This document shows positions 49,827 to 58,283 of a stretch of 64,000 nt of DNA, piece by piece. The stretch comes from Dyadobacter sp. SG02 (lineage in GTDB: Bacteria > Bacteroidota > Bacteroidia > Cytophagales > Spirosomataceae). The stretch spans positions 124,001-188,000 of the forward strand of contig NZ_FNYL01000012.1 of NCBI RefSeq assembly GCF_900109045.1, written 5' to 3'. The notes beneath the pieces were generated by a model that did no database searches, was not told the DNA's origin, and saw only the letters and a program-made list of their open reading frames with translations. The position numbers and the translations under genes were made by a program. Within the stretch, counting starts at the first letter, position 1, and the number at the start of each line of letters is the position of its first letter.

Positions 49827-51908
49827 CTACTTTTTAAGCACTTTCGAAGAATACTTTCCTTCCGCATTTACCACGTTCACAATATACATTCCCTGCGCCA
49901 AAGCCTGAACATTAACTTTGATTTCTGTTTGACCGGTTACCGGCATTGCCTGGTAAACCTGCTTTCCTCCTAGTGTGAAAATTTCGATTTTTTTAACCGG
50001 CGAAAAACTTCTGACATTCATTTCGTCCTGGGTCGGGTTCGGGAAAAAATCCACGGCCAACCGGGCGTCGCAGGTTCCGGCTTGTACGTTACGGACCGCG
50101 CTGTATTCGAATGTCTCGTCGGTATCTACCTGTTTCAGACGATAATAATAGCTCTTTACAGGTACAGATTCTGATGAAAAAGGTGTGTCGTTGAAACTAT
50201 ATGTGGCCTTGGTGGCGTCGTAATCGATCCTGGCAACCACATTGTAAGTCTTGGCGTCTGACGAGCGCTCGACTTCAAAATGGGAGAAATTTTTGGCTTC
50301 GGTTACCTTCCATTTCAGTTCCGCATTGCAATTTACATTTTGTGCGTTAAAATATGCTAATGTTACCGGTAAAGCTATTGAAGGGGGCGGTGTTGTGTAG
50401 CAAGTTGAGGTCGATGCCGGGAAGGTAATGTTCACCACCGTCGACGGGTTTACGGTCACCCGGATCGTCGCACCGTCCTCACGCAGAGAGCCGTAACGGT
50501 CGCTCAGATCTTCCACCCATTTGTTATTTTCCTGCTTGTATCCCGGCCATGCAATGCCATTTCCATTGATATCCACAGCAGCGCCGGGGAACAGCAGGCT
50601 ACCTGTCAGCGGCAGACCGCTGTCTTCCTGGATCACTTTTCCTTCCGAATTGATCCATTCGATTTTTGCAGTCTGGCCGGCCGCATTGTAATTAGGCGTC
50701 ACCGTGTAATCGAGCCAGGGCGCATTTTTCACGCATTTCGAAGAAGCGGTCGCGTCGATTTTCGGATCAACCGGCTCGGTGACCGACGGCAGGAATGGCC
50801 AAAAGTGAACCTCGTCGCTTTTGTGTACAAAACTTTTGGCAATGATCTGCCCGTTGATATTTCCGTTGTTTTCCTTCACTACGTCGGCCTGCGGGGCAAA
50901 AATGGTACCGCTGATCTGTGCATTGCCGCCCAATGTAATGCCCTTGGTTGCATCCGGGAAATTGTAGATCACATAACTTCCCTGGGAGTCGGATAAGCCG
51001 CCGAAACCGGGGAAATTAATTTTGTTGGCCCCTGTCTGCCCGCAGAATGTGGGGAAATCCACGATGTTGATAATCAGACCAAACGCGGTGTTAGGCGATG
51101 TTTGTCCTAATTGAGGCCCTTGCGGAATGCCTTCGATATTGGAGTTTCCGATTTTGTTCCAAACGGCCGCGGAGACAGTCAGAACGTTGATTTTATTGGG
51201 ATTGACAATGATTTTCGGGTTATTACCGATCGCGTTGGGGTCAAGGTAGGGTCCTATCTTGGCCGACTCCACGATATTCCCGTTCTGGTCGCGGATAGGC
51301 AGATTATCCGCCATATCTCTCAACTGATTAGACCGTTTAATAAATGTTGTAAAGGCACCGTCGATGTCGATCTGGTTAGCACCGGTCCCAAATACATTTT
51401 CACATACGGGGTTAACCGATTCGCTCACGCTGGGTGACCAGGTATTGATATTCGCATTGAGCGTGATATTCGGCGTATCCCAGTAATTGGCGCCTTTCCC
51501 GGTAATGCGAATCGTGGATGCAGCATTGTTATTATCCCTGTACCAAACTTCCAGTTTCGTGCCTGAGGCATCGGAAGGGCTGCAATTACCGATTTTTACA
51601 TAATTATCGCCATTCACCGTCAAGCTTCCGCTATTGAGCTTCACCGCCCCGCGAACCGCCAGACCGATCGACGCATTATTGACAAAAAATGCACCGTGTT
51701 GCTTGTTAAAACTGATCTGGTATTGATTGGTCGTTACATTCCCACCGACTGCAACAGGGCCTTCGGTTTCGTTGGATTGGAGGGTTGCGTCACCTTTGAC
51801 GAATATATTGAACCGCTGGGCAGCAGCCGTAGGGCTCTGGGCGAATGCGTGATCTACGTTTATCGAGAGAAGCGCTAAGAGACTTAGAAGGAGAGGTTTG
51901 GCGGACAT
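49827..51908 (-). CDS. Choice-of-anchor A family surface protein with T9SS sorting domain
   Basis: 693 residues. A signal peptide (about 1-23, ending AFAQS) is followed by the choice-of-anchor A domain (about 30-365), marked by 'FNIFVKGDATLQSNETEGPV' and 'AVGGNVTTN' near the start and 'GTIFAPQADVVKENNGNING' near the end. A middle region follows, then a fibronectin-like domain (about 535-610, 'LKWKVTEAKNFSHFEVERS'). A type A T9SS C-terminal domain (about 620-693, 'VDFFPNPTQDEMNVRSF' to 'KYSSKVLKK') ends the protein. It should be secreted through the outer membrane and attached to the surface or released. Its ligand is unknown. Confidence 0.88.
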   Translation of the reverse strand: MSAKPLLLSLLALLSINVDHAFAQSPTAAAQRFNIFVKGDATLQSNETEGPVAVGGNVTTNQYQISFNKQHGAFFVNNASIGLAVRGAVKLNSGSLTVNGDNYVKIGNCSPSDASGTKLEVWYRDNNNAASTIRITGKGANYWDTPNITLNANINTWSPSVSESVNPVCENVFGTGANQIDIDGAFTTFIKRSNQLRDMADNLPIRDQNGNIVESAKIGPYLDPNAIGNNPKIIVNPNKINVLTVSAAVWNKIGNSNIEGIPQGPQLGQTSPNTAFGLIINIVDFPTFCGQTGANKINFPGFGGLSDSQGSYVIYNFPDATKGITLGGNAQISGTIFAPQADVVKENNGNINGQIIAKSFVHKSDEVHFWPFLPSVTEPVDPKIDATASSKCVKNAPWLDYTVTPNYNAAGQTAKIEWINSEGKVIQEDSGLPLTGSLLFPGAAVDINGNGIAWPGYKQENNKWVEDLSDRYGSLREDGATIRVTVNPSTVVNITFPASTSTCYTTPPPSIALPVTLAYFNAQNVNCNAELKWKVTEAKNFSHFEVERSSDAKTYNVVARIDYDATKATYSFNDTPFSSESVPVKSYYYRLKQVDTDETFEYSAVRNVQAGTCDARLAVDFFPNPTQDEMNVRSFSPVKKIEIFTLGGKQVYQAMPVTGQTEIKVNVQALAQGMYIVNVVNAEGKYSSKVLKK

Positions 51909-52268
51909 GTTGTTGAGTCGTTTTATTTTCTTGCTGAACGAAATTAGACCGCCTCTTTCGATCCGTAATTCTTTTTGTGACCAGTTCGGGGGAGTTTGGG
52001 GTGACTTCTACGTTTTTGGGGGTGACAACTTTTCGAAAAATTGCACTAATCGAAGATAGTATACATATAAATACAAAGTAGTATTAGCTCAAATGAGATG
52101 TATTTCTCTTGAATAGTTAAACATTTATTCTACACAAATACCTTAAAAATGCTTAGTATTTCTAGAATTCCGTATCCAAGCGATCGTAAAATGTTCGATT
52201 ACCGCGCTTTAACCCCATTTTAATAACTATAACATTTCCAAGACACCTTTCCGGCGCCATAACGCAAA
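51909..52268. other. Intergenic region with no gene
   Basis: AT-rich stretch between the surface-protein start and the LexA-like gene's terminator. Near the surface-protein gene (about 51985-52025) there is an imperfect direct repeat of a G-rich unit close to GGGGTGACTTCT/GGGGGTGACAACTT, possibly a regulator site. No convincing -33/-7 pair, RNA gene or reading frame was found in the rest. Confidence 0.5.
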
Positions 52269-52290
52269 AAGCCGGGCACCAGCCCGGCTT
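52269..52290 (-). terminator. Terminator of the LexA-like regulator gene
   Basis: The 9-bp arms AAGCCGGGC/GCCCGGCTT have a 4-base loop. On the minus strand the stem runs straight into TTTTTGCG. It lies 32 bp past the stop codon. Confidence 0.88.
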
Positions 52291-52322
52291 GTCCAATTAT
52301 TTGTAGGGATCTACGACCGCCC

Positions 52323-53144
52323 TTACTTATAGCTCGACCGCTTCTTCAATTCCTTTAATTCGTTTTGCATTTCCTGCAACATCCGCATGAGTTGCTGCAT
52401 GTCGGTCTGCGGCTCGGGGAGCGCCTTACTGTGGAAGCTGTAATATTCCCACAGCTCGATTACCTCGCCTACCGGGACCGTATAGGCAAAATACTGCTTG
52501 TTGAACGACTGCAACAGCATGGTACCAGCTTCCTGGTTGATCGTCACCTGCTTGAATACAAAATCCTGGTCACCTTTCAGAATAACAATACAAGGCGTTT
52601 CCGGCTTGACGGTCGTCCAGTCCTGAACGTACCTGGTAATAATATCCGCGCCTTCGGGCACCGGCAGCATCGAGTCGCCCACGGTGGGGAACATCCGGAA
52701 CGTCCCGTTCTTCGGCACGGTAGGCAGGTTGAAACGCGGTAACGTGGCGAGAAACTCCGGATCGGCGTACCCGGAACGGTACCCCGCGCGCGCCTGCACG
52801 GGTACGTATTCGATATTCTCCTTGTCTTCCTTATCAACCGTAATGGCCAGCACGCGGATCTGATTGCCTTTCATGAACAGCTCGCTTCCCTCTTCCAGGT
52901 CTTTCAGTTTCTGGTCGGAGAGCTTGTTCAGCTCCATTTTCAGAAGACTATCAATGCTCATCCGGAAATACTCGGAGAAATTGATCAGGTCATCGACCGT
53001 CGGATTGGCCGTGCGGCCGCTTTCGATCGCATTGAGCTTCACCCTGCTGATCCCGAGCTTTTCCGCCAGCGCTTCCTGGCTCAATTTCTGACGCAAACGG
53101 AGGAACTTGACATTAACCGACCAGAATATATCCTGCGCACCCAT
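52323..53144 (-). CDS. XRE-family regulator with LexA-like S24 domain
   Basis: 273 residues. The N-terminal Cro/CI helix-turn-helix is at about 12-66 ('LSQEALAEKLGISRVKLNAI'). The S24 domain has a possible self-cleavage bond Ala120-Gly121 in QARAGYRSGY, a catalytic Ser158 in VGDSMLP and Lys198 in FVFKQV. A C-terminal coiled coil is at about 240-273. So both the LexA-type dyad and the cleavage site appear present, though the spacing differs from LexA. It is transcribed away from the CarH-like gene across 129 bp that hold an AAACAA/TTGTTT palindrome. A role in regulating the carotenoid operon or itself is inferred from position. Confidence 0.82.
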   Translation of the reverse strand: MGAQDIFWSVNVKFLRLRQKLSQEALAEKLGISRVKLNAIESGRTANPTVDDLINFSEYFRMSIDSLLKMELNKLSDQKLKDLEEGSELFMKGNQIRVLAITVDKEDKENIEYVPVQARAGYRSGYADPEFLATLPRFNLPTVPKNGTFRMFPTVGDSMLPVPEGADIITRYVQDWTTVKPETPCIVILKGDQDFVFKQVTINQEAGTMLLQSFNKQYFAYTVPVGEVIELWEYYSFHSKALPEPQTDMQQLMRMLQEMQNELKELKKRSSYK

Positions 53145-53186
53145 GAGTTGATATTTTTAAAATCAGACATAAGATATTATCAATAC

Positions 53187-53220
53187 CAAAAGTAGCAGCA
53201 ATTTTTATTTTTCCTACAAA
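53187..53220 (-). promoter_or_regulatory. Promoter of the LexA-like gene
   Basis: Minus-strand TTTG (53217-53220), a 22-bp spacer and TACTTTTG (53187-53194). The -7 box is a perfect TAnnTTTG; the spacer is slightly long. The leader is about 37 nt. Confidence 0.55.
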
Positions 53221-53223
53221 AAA

Positions 53224-53246
53224 GTAAACAATTTATTTTGTTTAAC
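53224..53246. promoter_or_regulatory. Candidate operator between the two regulators
   Basis: GTAAACAA and TTGTTTAAC form an imperfect palindrome directly between the two divergent promoters, touching the CarH-side -7 box and lying next to the -33 of the other. A third TTAAACAAA copy lies at about 53262-53270. Either regulator could bind here. Confidence 0.5.
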
Positions 53247-53254
53247 TATTTTTG
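53247..53254 (+). promoter_or_regulatory. -7 box of the carotenoid operon
   Basis: TATTTTTG, a perfect fit to TAnnTTTG, 19 bp before the CarH-like start. No TTG lies at the -33 position, and the palindromic operator abuts it, as expected for a regulated promoter. Confidence 0.5.
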
Positions 53255-53273
53255 AAAAACATTAAACAAAAAA

Positions 53274-54173
53274 ATGTCCATCTATTCGATCCGGGACCTC
53301 GAACGCATTACCAGCACCAGGGCGCACACGATCCGCATCTGGGAGCAGCGCTACGGCCTGCTCGAACCGGAACGTACGGGCACCAATATCCGCTTTTACA
53401 ACGACGACCACGTCAAGAAACTCCTCAACGTGTGCACGTTACTGAACCGGGGTATGAAAATCTCGCATATCAGCCAGCTCAGTAATGCCCAAATTCGCGA
53501 GGAGATCGATCGCATTATCGCCGGGTCGTTGCAAGCCGATGAGCAGGTAGAGGCGTGGATCAACGAGGCGGTAAGCGCCATCGCCGCTTACGACGCTCCG
53601 AGGTTTCATAAACTGTTCGCCGATGCCCTCGACCGGCTGGGGATGGTCGCTACTTATGAGAAGATACTTTACCCGCTGCTCGTGCGGACGGGCCTGATGT
53701 GGACGAAAGACGCATTGCTACCCGCCCAGGAGCATTTTCTATCGAACCTGATCCGTCAAAAGCTATTCACCGCCATTGACGCATTACCCCTACCGGAAAC
53801 CAGTGCCCAGAAATGGCTGCTGTTCCTGCACGAAGGCGAGGAACATGAAATCGGGCTGCTTTTTGCGCATTACCTGCTCACACGTGCGGGCCAGCGCGCG
53901 GTGTACCTGGGCGCACGCGTACCTTACGCCGATCTGCAAGCCGCAGTCAGCAACATTGCGCCCACGCACATTTACACCTTTTTTGTAAGTAACCAGCCCG
54001 ATAACCTGGCACCGGAGCTGCTCGGCCAGCTCGCGCAGGATTTTCCTGAATGCCGGATCTGCTTTTCAGGCGGCACCGACGGCCCGGAAAACGAACCGCG
54101 CATGATCCATATCGGGTCCATTGACGAACTGCTTGACACCATTGGAACTGATGCCACACACACCAACCCGTAA
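53274..54173 (+). CDS. MerR-family regulator with B12-binding domain, CarH/CarA-like
   Basis: 299 residues. The MerR DNA-binding domain is at 1-70 ('IRIWEQRYGLLEPER' at 20-34). A helical domain follows (about 90-170), with Trp143 and Glu153-His154 giving the W-x9-EH motif that senses adenosylcobalamin in CarH. The cobalamin fold follows, with Glu189-x-His191-x-x-Gly194, a variant of DxHxxG with the lower-ligand His kept. In Myxococcus and Thermus such proteins repress carotenoid genes in the dark and release DNA in light. Here the gene heads the crt operon and overlaps crtI by 23 nt. Confidence 0.88.
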   Translation: MSIYSIRDLERITSTRAHTIRIWEQRYGLLEPERTGTNIRFYNDDHVKKLLNVCTLLNRGMKISHISQLSNAQIREEIDRIIAGSLQADEQVEAWINEAVSAIAAYDAPRFHKLFADALDRLGMVATYEKILYPLLVRTGLMWTKDALLPAQEHFLSNLIRQKLFTAIDALPLPETSAQKWLLFLHEGEEHEIGLLFAHYLLTRAGQRAVYLGARVPYADLQAAVSNIAPTHIYTFFVSNQPDNLAPELLGQLAQDFPECRICFSGGTDGPENEPRMIHIGSIDELLDTIGTDATHTNP

Positions 54174-55659
54174 CGGAAAGAGCAAAAAAATCGGTGTGAT
54201 CGGCGCCGGTTTTGCGGGCATGGCTGCCGGTGCTATCCTTGCGAAGGAGGGCCACGAGGTTACCGTTTTGGAAAAAAATGACACCATAGGCGGCCGGGCG
54301 CGCACTTTTTCGGAAAAGGGCTTCACCTTCGATATGGGGCCCAGCTGGTACTGGATGCCCGATGTGTACGAGCGCTTTTTCGAACGGTTCAGTCGGAGCG
54401 TTGCCGATTTGTACCTGCTCAAACAGCTCGACCCGGGCTTTGCAGTAGTGTTTGCAGACAACGAAACAGTTGACATCCCGGCCGATTTCGACGAGCTGTG
54501 CCAAATTTTTGAACAGATAGAAACCGGCGCCGCGGACAAACTACGCCGTTTCATTGCCGACGGGGAATTCAAATATCGCGTTGGAATGGATGAGATGGTT
54601 TACAAACCCGGCCACTCCATTACCGAGTTCATCAGCTTGCGGCTTTTTGGCCAGGCACTGCAATTACAGCTTTTCAGTTCGTTCAGCAAGCACGCGCGGC
54701 GGTTTTTCAAAGACCCGAGGCTACTTGCATTGATCGAATTTCCCGTGCTGTTCCTGGGTGCGATGCCCAGGGATACACCCGCATTGTACAGCCTGATGAA
54801 CTACTCGGGGCTAAAACAAGGCACATTTTACCCGATGGGCGGATTCGGGAAAGTGGCCGATACGTTTCAGGATATTGCGCGGCAGGCGGGGGTGGAGTTT
54901 CATACCTCCGAGACGGTCGAGAAGCTGGAAACTACGAATGGGCGCGTGCGGCACATTCATACTACGAGCCACTCGTTGCAGGCGGATGTCGTTATCGGCA
55001 GCGCCGATTACCGGCATATCGAGCATGCATTGCTGGACGCAAAGGACCGGCATTATCGGGAAAGCTATTGGGAAGAGCGAACATTTGCCCCCTCCTGCCT
55101 GCTGTTTTACCTGGGCATCGACAAGCGCATTTCCAGGTTACGGCATCATAACCTGTTTTTCGATCAGGATTTCGCATTGCATGCCGAAGAGATTTATAAG
55201 GAAAAGAAATGGCCCACGGCGCCGCTGTTTTATGTCTGCTGCCCGTCGGTCACCGACCCGTCGGTAGCGCCCGAAGGTCACGAAAACCTCTTTATGCTTA
55301 TGCCCATAGCCACCGGCCTGCCCGACCCCGAGCCGATCCGCGAACATTATTACCAGCTACTAATGGATCGCCTCGAAAAATTCGCCGGCGAAACGATCCG
55401 CGACCGGGTGGTTTTCAAGAAAAGTTACTGTGTTTCCGATTTCAAGAGCGATTACAATGCCTACCAGGGCAATGCGTATGGATTGGCCAATACACTTCGC
55501 CAGACGGCGATTTTTAAACCCAAACTCAAAAGTCCGAAAGTAAGTAACCTGTTTTTCGCCGGCCAGCTCACCGTTCCGGGGCCCGGCGTGCCCCCCGCGA
55601 TCATTTCCGGCACCATTGCCGCTCATGAAGTTCTCAAATACCTAAACAGTTCGTTATGA
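54151..55659 (+). CDS. crtI: Phytoene desaturase CrtI
   Basis: 502 residues from the start at 54151; an in-frame ATG at 54121 would lie deeper in the regulator gene. The FAD motif is IGVIGAGFAGMAAGAIL (about 13-29), then 'LEKNDTIGGRARTF' and 'FDMGPSWYWMPDV'. The C-terminal bacterial-type desaturase signature reads 'NLFFAGQLTVPGPGVPPAII'. It desaturates phytoene to lycopene in four steps. It is the first biosynthetic gene of crtI-crtB-idi-crtZ-crtY and overlaps crtB by 4 nt. Confidence 0.95.
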   Translation: MPHTPTRNGKSKKIGVIGAGFAGMAAGAILAKEGHEVTVLEKNDTIGGRARTFSEKGFTFDMGPSWYWMPDVYERFFERFSRSVADLYLLKQLDPGFAVVFADNETVDIPADFDELCQIFEQIETGAADKLRRFIADGEFKYRVGMDEMVYKPGHSITEFISLRLFGQALQLQLFSSFSKHARRFFKDPRLLALIEFPVLFLGAMPRDTPALYSLMNYSGLKQGTFYPMGGFGKVADTFQDIARQAGVEFHTSETVEKLETTNGRVRHIHTTSHSLQADVVIGSADYRHIEHALLDAKDRHYRESYWEERTFAPSCLLFYLGIDKRISRLRHHNLFFDQDFALHAEEIYKEKKWPTAPLFYVCCPSVTDPSVAPEGHENLFMLMPIATGLPDPEPIREHYYQLLMDRLEKFAGETIRDRVVFKKSYCVSDFKSDYNAYQGNAYGLANTLRQTAIFKPKLKSPKVSNLFFAGQLTVPGPGVPPAIISGTIAAHEVLKYLNSSL

Positions 55660-56492
55660 AGAGCCTTTTCGATGAATTATCGGCGTCGTGCAGCAAGAAA
55701 ACCACGCAGTTGTACAGCACCTCGTTTTCACTGGGTATTTATTTCCTGAAACCCGCATTGCACCGGGCTATTTACGGGATTTACGGGTTTGTACGCCTCG
55801 CCGACGAGATCGTGGACAGCTTCCATGGATACGACCAGGAAGTGATGATGGCGCGCATCCGCAAGGAAACGCAGGAGGCCATCCGCGAGCGCATCAGCAT
55901 TAACCCGATTTTGAACAGCTTCCAGCACGTGGTGCACGCCTACCAGATCGAATGGGAGCTTATCGACACGTTTTTGAAGAGCATGGAAATGGATTTACTC
56001 CAAAAAGAACACACGCAGGACTCCTATCAGGAATATGTGCTGGGATCGGCTGAGGTGGTGGGCCTGATGTGCCTGCGTGTTTTTTCGGAAAACGATACCG
56101 CATTATACGAGTCGTTGAAGCCCTATGCCATGAAACTCGGGGCGGCATTTCAGAAAGTAAACTTCCTGCGTGACTTAAAAGCCGATTACCAGACGCTAGG
56201 GCGCACTTATTTTCCGGGTGTGAACTTCAACCACTTTTCCTACGCCGACAAGGCACAGATCCAGGAGGAGATCGAAGCCGATTTCGAGGAGGCGCTCACG
56301 GGTATCCGCCGCCTGCCCGCGAGCTCGCGCAGAGGCGTTTACCTCGCTTATTATTATTACAAAAAGCTGTTTCTGAGGATCAAGGAAACGCCGCCGGAAA
56401 AAGTGATGAATGCAAGGATACGGATTCCGGATATCGACAAGTTCGGACTGATGTTTCGGTCGCTACTGAGGCACCAGTTTGATCTTTTATGA
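55656..56492 (+). CDS. crtB: Phytoene synthase CrtB
   Basis: 278-residue head-to-head prenyl synthase that condenses two GGPP to phytoene. The first Asp-rich motif is LADEIVDSF (near residues 48-56) and the second is in 'KVNFLRDLKADYQTLGRTYF' (near 167-186). The ATGA overlap with crtI shows coupling. No GGPP synthase gene is in the cluster, so the substrate must come from elsewhere in the genome. Confidence 0.95.
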   Translation: MKSLFDELSASCSKKTTQLYSTSFSLGIYFLKPALHRAIYGIYGFVRLADEIVDSFHGYDQEVMMARIRKETQEAIRERISINPILNSFQHVVHAYQIEWELIDTFLKSMEMDLLQKEHTQDSYQEYVLGSAEVVGLMCLRVFSENDTALYESLKPYAMKLGAAFQKVNFLRDLKADYQTLGRTYFPGVNFNHFSYADKAQIQEEIEADFEEALTGIRRLPASSRRGVYLAYYYYKKLFLRIKETPPEKVMNARIRIPDIDKFGLMFRSLLRHQFDLL

Positions 56493-56551
56493 CGTTTTTG
56501 TGTTGTAAAGGGAGGATATCCCACAATACAAAACCTGAAACCCACCATCCT

Positions 56552-57067
56552 ATGAATGACCAAGTTGTGCTGGTAACGGAAAACGACGAAGCCATTGGCC
56601 TGATGCCCAAGCTGGAAGCCCACGAAAAAGGCGTATTGCACCGTGCATTCTCGGTATTTATTTTTAATTCGAAAAACGAAATGCTGCTGCAAAGGCGGGC
56701 GTTCGGAAAATACCACTCGGAAGGGCTGTGGTCGAACACCTGTTGCAGCCACCCCCTACCGGGCGAGCCCGTGCACGAGGGCGCCGCGCGTCGCCTGCGG
56801 GAGGAAATGGGCATAGAAGCCGATCTGAAATTCCTTTATTCTTTCCAATACCGCGCCGAGCTGGAAAACGGCCTGACAGAGAATGAGCTGGACCACGTTT
56901 TTTACGGCGTTTCGGATGCCGTCCCAGCCATCGACCCGGCGGAAGCGAGCGATTACAAATACCTGACCGTACCCGAAATAGAAGCTGATATCGAGCAAAA
57001 TCCGCAGGCCTACACCGAATGGTTCAAGATATGCATGCCGGTGATCGGCCCCAGGATCAGTAGTTGA
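56552..57067 (+). CDS. idi: Isopentenyl-diphosphate delta-isomerase, type 1
   Basis: 171 residues from the start at 56552; an ATG at 56489 overlapping crtB adds 21 non-family residues. It is a Nudix-fold enzyme interconverting IPP and DMAPP. The catalytic Cys is in WSNTCCSHPLPGE (near 67-79), and the Glu is in 'LDHVFYG' and the Nudix-like 'RRLREEMGIEADL'. Its placement among crt genes implies a boosted supply of isoprenoid precursor for pigments and perhaps for the nearby UbiA-type enzyme. Confidence 0.95.
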   Translation: MNDQVVLVTENDEAIGLMPKLEAHEKGVLHRAFSVFIFNSKNEMLLQRRAFGKYHSEGLWSNTCCSHPLPGEPVHEGAARRLREEMGIEADLKFLYSFQYRAELENGLTENELDHVFYGVSDAVPAIDPAEASDYKYLTVPEIEADIEQNPQAYTEWFKICMPVIGPRISS

Positions 57068-57093
57068 GTTAATTAAACCTTAAAACCAGCCTT

Positions 57094-57567
57094 ATGCCAC
57101 ACTGGACAATCAACGTTCTCATCACCCTCGTCGCATTTGTGGCGATGGAATGTGTGGCCTGGCTGGCACATAAATACCTGATGCACGGGCTATTGTGGTC
57201 GCTGCACCACGATCACCACCAGCGCGACGACGGAGATTTCTTTGAAAAAAACGACTACTTCTTCATCATCTTCGCCACACCCGGCATTACCTGCCTCTGG
57301 CTGGGCCTCGACGCGGGTTTTAACTATCTGTTCTGGGTGGGGCTGGGTATCACCATTTACGGGTTTGCCTACTTTGTGGTGCACGATGTATTTATTCACC
57401 AGCGGTTCCGGGTTTTCAGGAATACCGACTCCAACTATTTAAAGGCGATTCGCCGGGCGCACAAAATGCACCACAAGCACCTCGGCAAGCACGGCGGTGA
57501 ATGCTTCGGGATGCTCTGGGTACCGCTGAAATATTTCCGCGAGGCCCAAAAAGCTACCGCGAAATGA
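57094..57567 (+). CDS. crtZ: Beta-carotene 3-hydroxylase CrtZ
   Basis: 157-residue non-haem di-iron membrane hydroxylase with four helices. The His clusters are HKYLMHG (near 26-32), LHHDHHQRDDG (near 37-47), HDVFIHQRF (near 97-105) and AHKMHHKHLGKHGGE (near 121-135), the full metal-binding set. It adds 3-hydroxyls to the beta rings, turning beta-carotene into zeaxanthin. Its stop overlaps the crtY start as ATGA. Confidence 0.95.
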   Translation: MPHWTINVLITLVAFVAMECVAWLAHKYLMHGLLWSLHHDHHQRDDGDFFEKNDYFFIIFATPGITCLWLGLDAGFNYLFWVGLGITIYGFAYFVVHDVFIHQRFRVFRNTDSNYLKAIRRAHKMHHKHLGKHGGECFGMLWVPLKYFREAQKATAK

Positions 57568-58283
57568 AACTGCTCTACCTACTGGTCGACCTGGGCGCGA
57601 TTTCCGTGCCGCTGGTGGCCTCATTTCACCCCAAAATCCGGCTCGACAAGCATTGGAAGGCATTATGGTCGGCGATATTGATTTCGGCGGTGCCGTTTAT
57701 CATCTGGGACAGCTATTTTACCAAAATAGGCGTGTGGGGTTTTGCACCGGAGTACCTTACCGGCGCGGGGCTATTCGGGCTGCCTATCGAGGAAATACTG
57801 TTCTTCATCTGCATTCCCTATGCCTGCATGTTCACCTATTTCTGTTTCCGGCTTTGGAAAGGGCAAATGCATTTAAAAGCGGAGCAGATCGTCACGTGGA
57901 TTTTCATCGGCCTTTGCCTTGTGCTCGGACTGGCTGGCGCGGGGCGTTACTATACCTCGTCGGCCATGAGCTGGCTGGCTATTTTCCTTATCTATTTAAA
58001 ATGGCAGGTCAAACCGACATGGCTGGGGTTGTTCTACTACTCGCACCAGTTCCTGCTCATTCCATTCTTCATCGTGAATGGCATTCTCACTGGTACCGGT
58101 CCTGAAAAGCCGGTCGTCTGGTATAATAATGCGGAAAATCTCGGTGTGCGCATCCTTACCATTCCGATCGAGGATGTTTTTTATGGAATGCTGTTGTTAC
58201 TGTTGAATGCGTTTCTCTTTGAATATTTCCTGCAAAAAGCGGAGAAAAAGAAAGCAATCGCTAAAACACCTCGCCGTGCGTAA
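57564..58283 (+). CDS. Lycopene cyclase, fused CrtYc-CrtYd type
   Basis: 239 residues from the start at 57564, coupled to crtZ by ATGA. Seven predicted helices hold two homologous halves, as in fused small-cyclase proteins. The conserved 'GLPIEEILFF' is in the first half (near residue 73) and 'TIPIEDVFYG' in the second (near 200). It cyclises lycopene to beta-carotene and is unrelated to the flavin-type CrtY. The 3' end overlaps the convergent flavoprotein gene by 23 nt. Confidence 0.92.
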   Translation: MKLLYLLVDLGAISVPLVASFHPKIRLDKHWKALWSAILISAVPFIIWDSYFTKIGVWGFAPEYLTGAGLFGLPIEEILFFICIPYACMFTYFCFRLWKGQMHLKAEQIVTWIFIGLCLVLGLAGAGRYYTSSAMSWLAIFLIYLKWQVKPTWLGLFYYSHQFLLIPFFIVNGILTGTGPEKPVVWYNNAENLGVRILTIPIEDVFYGMLLLLLNAFLFEYFLQKAEKKKAIAKTPRRA

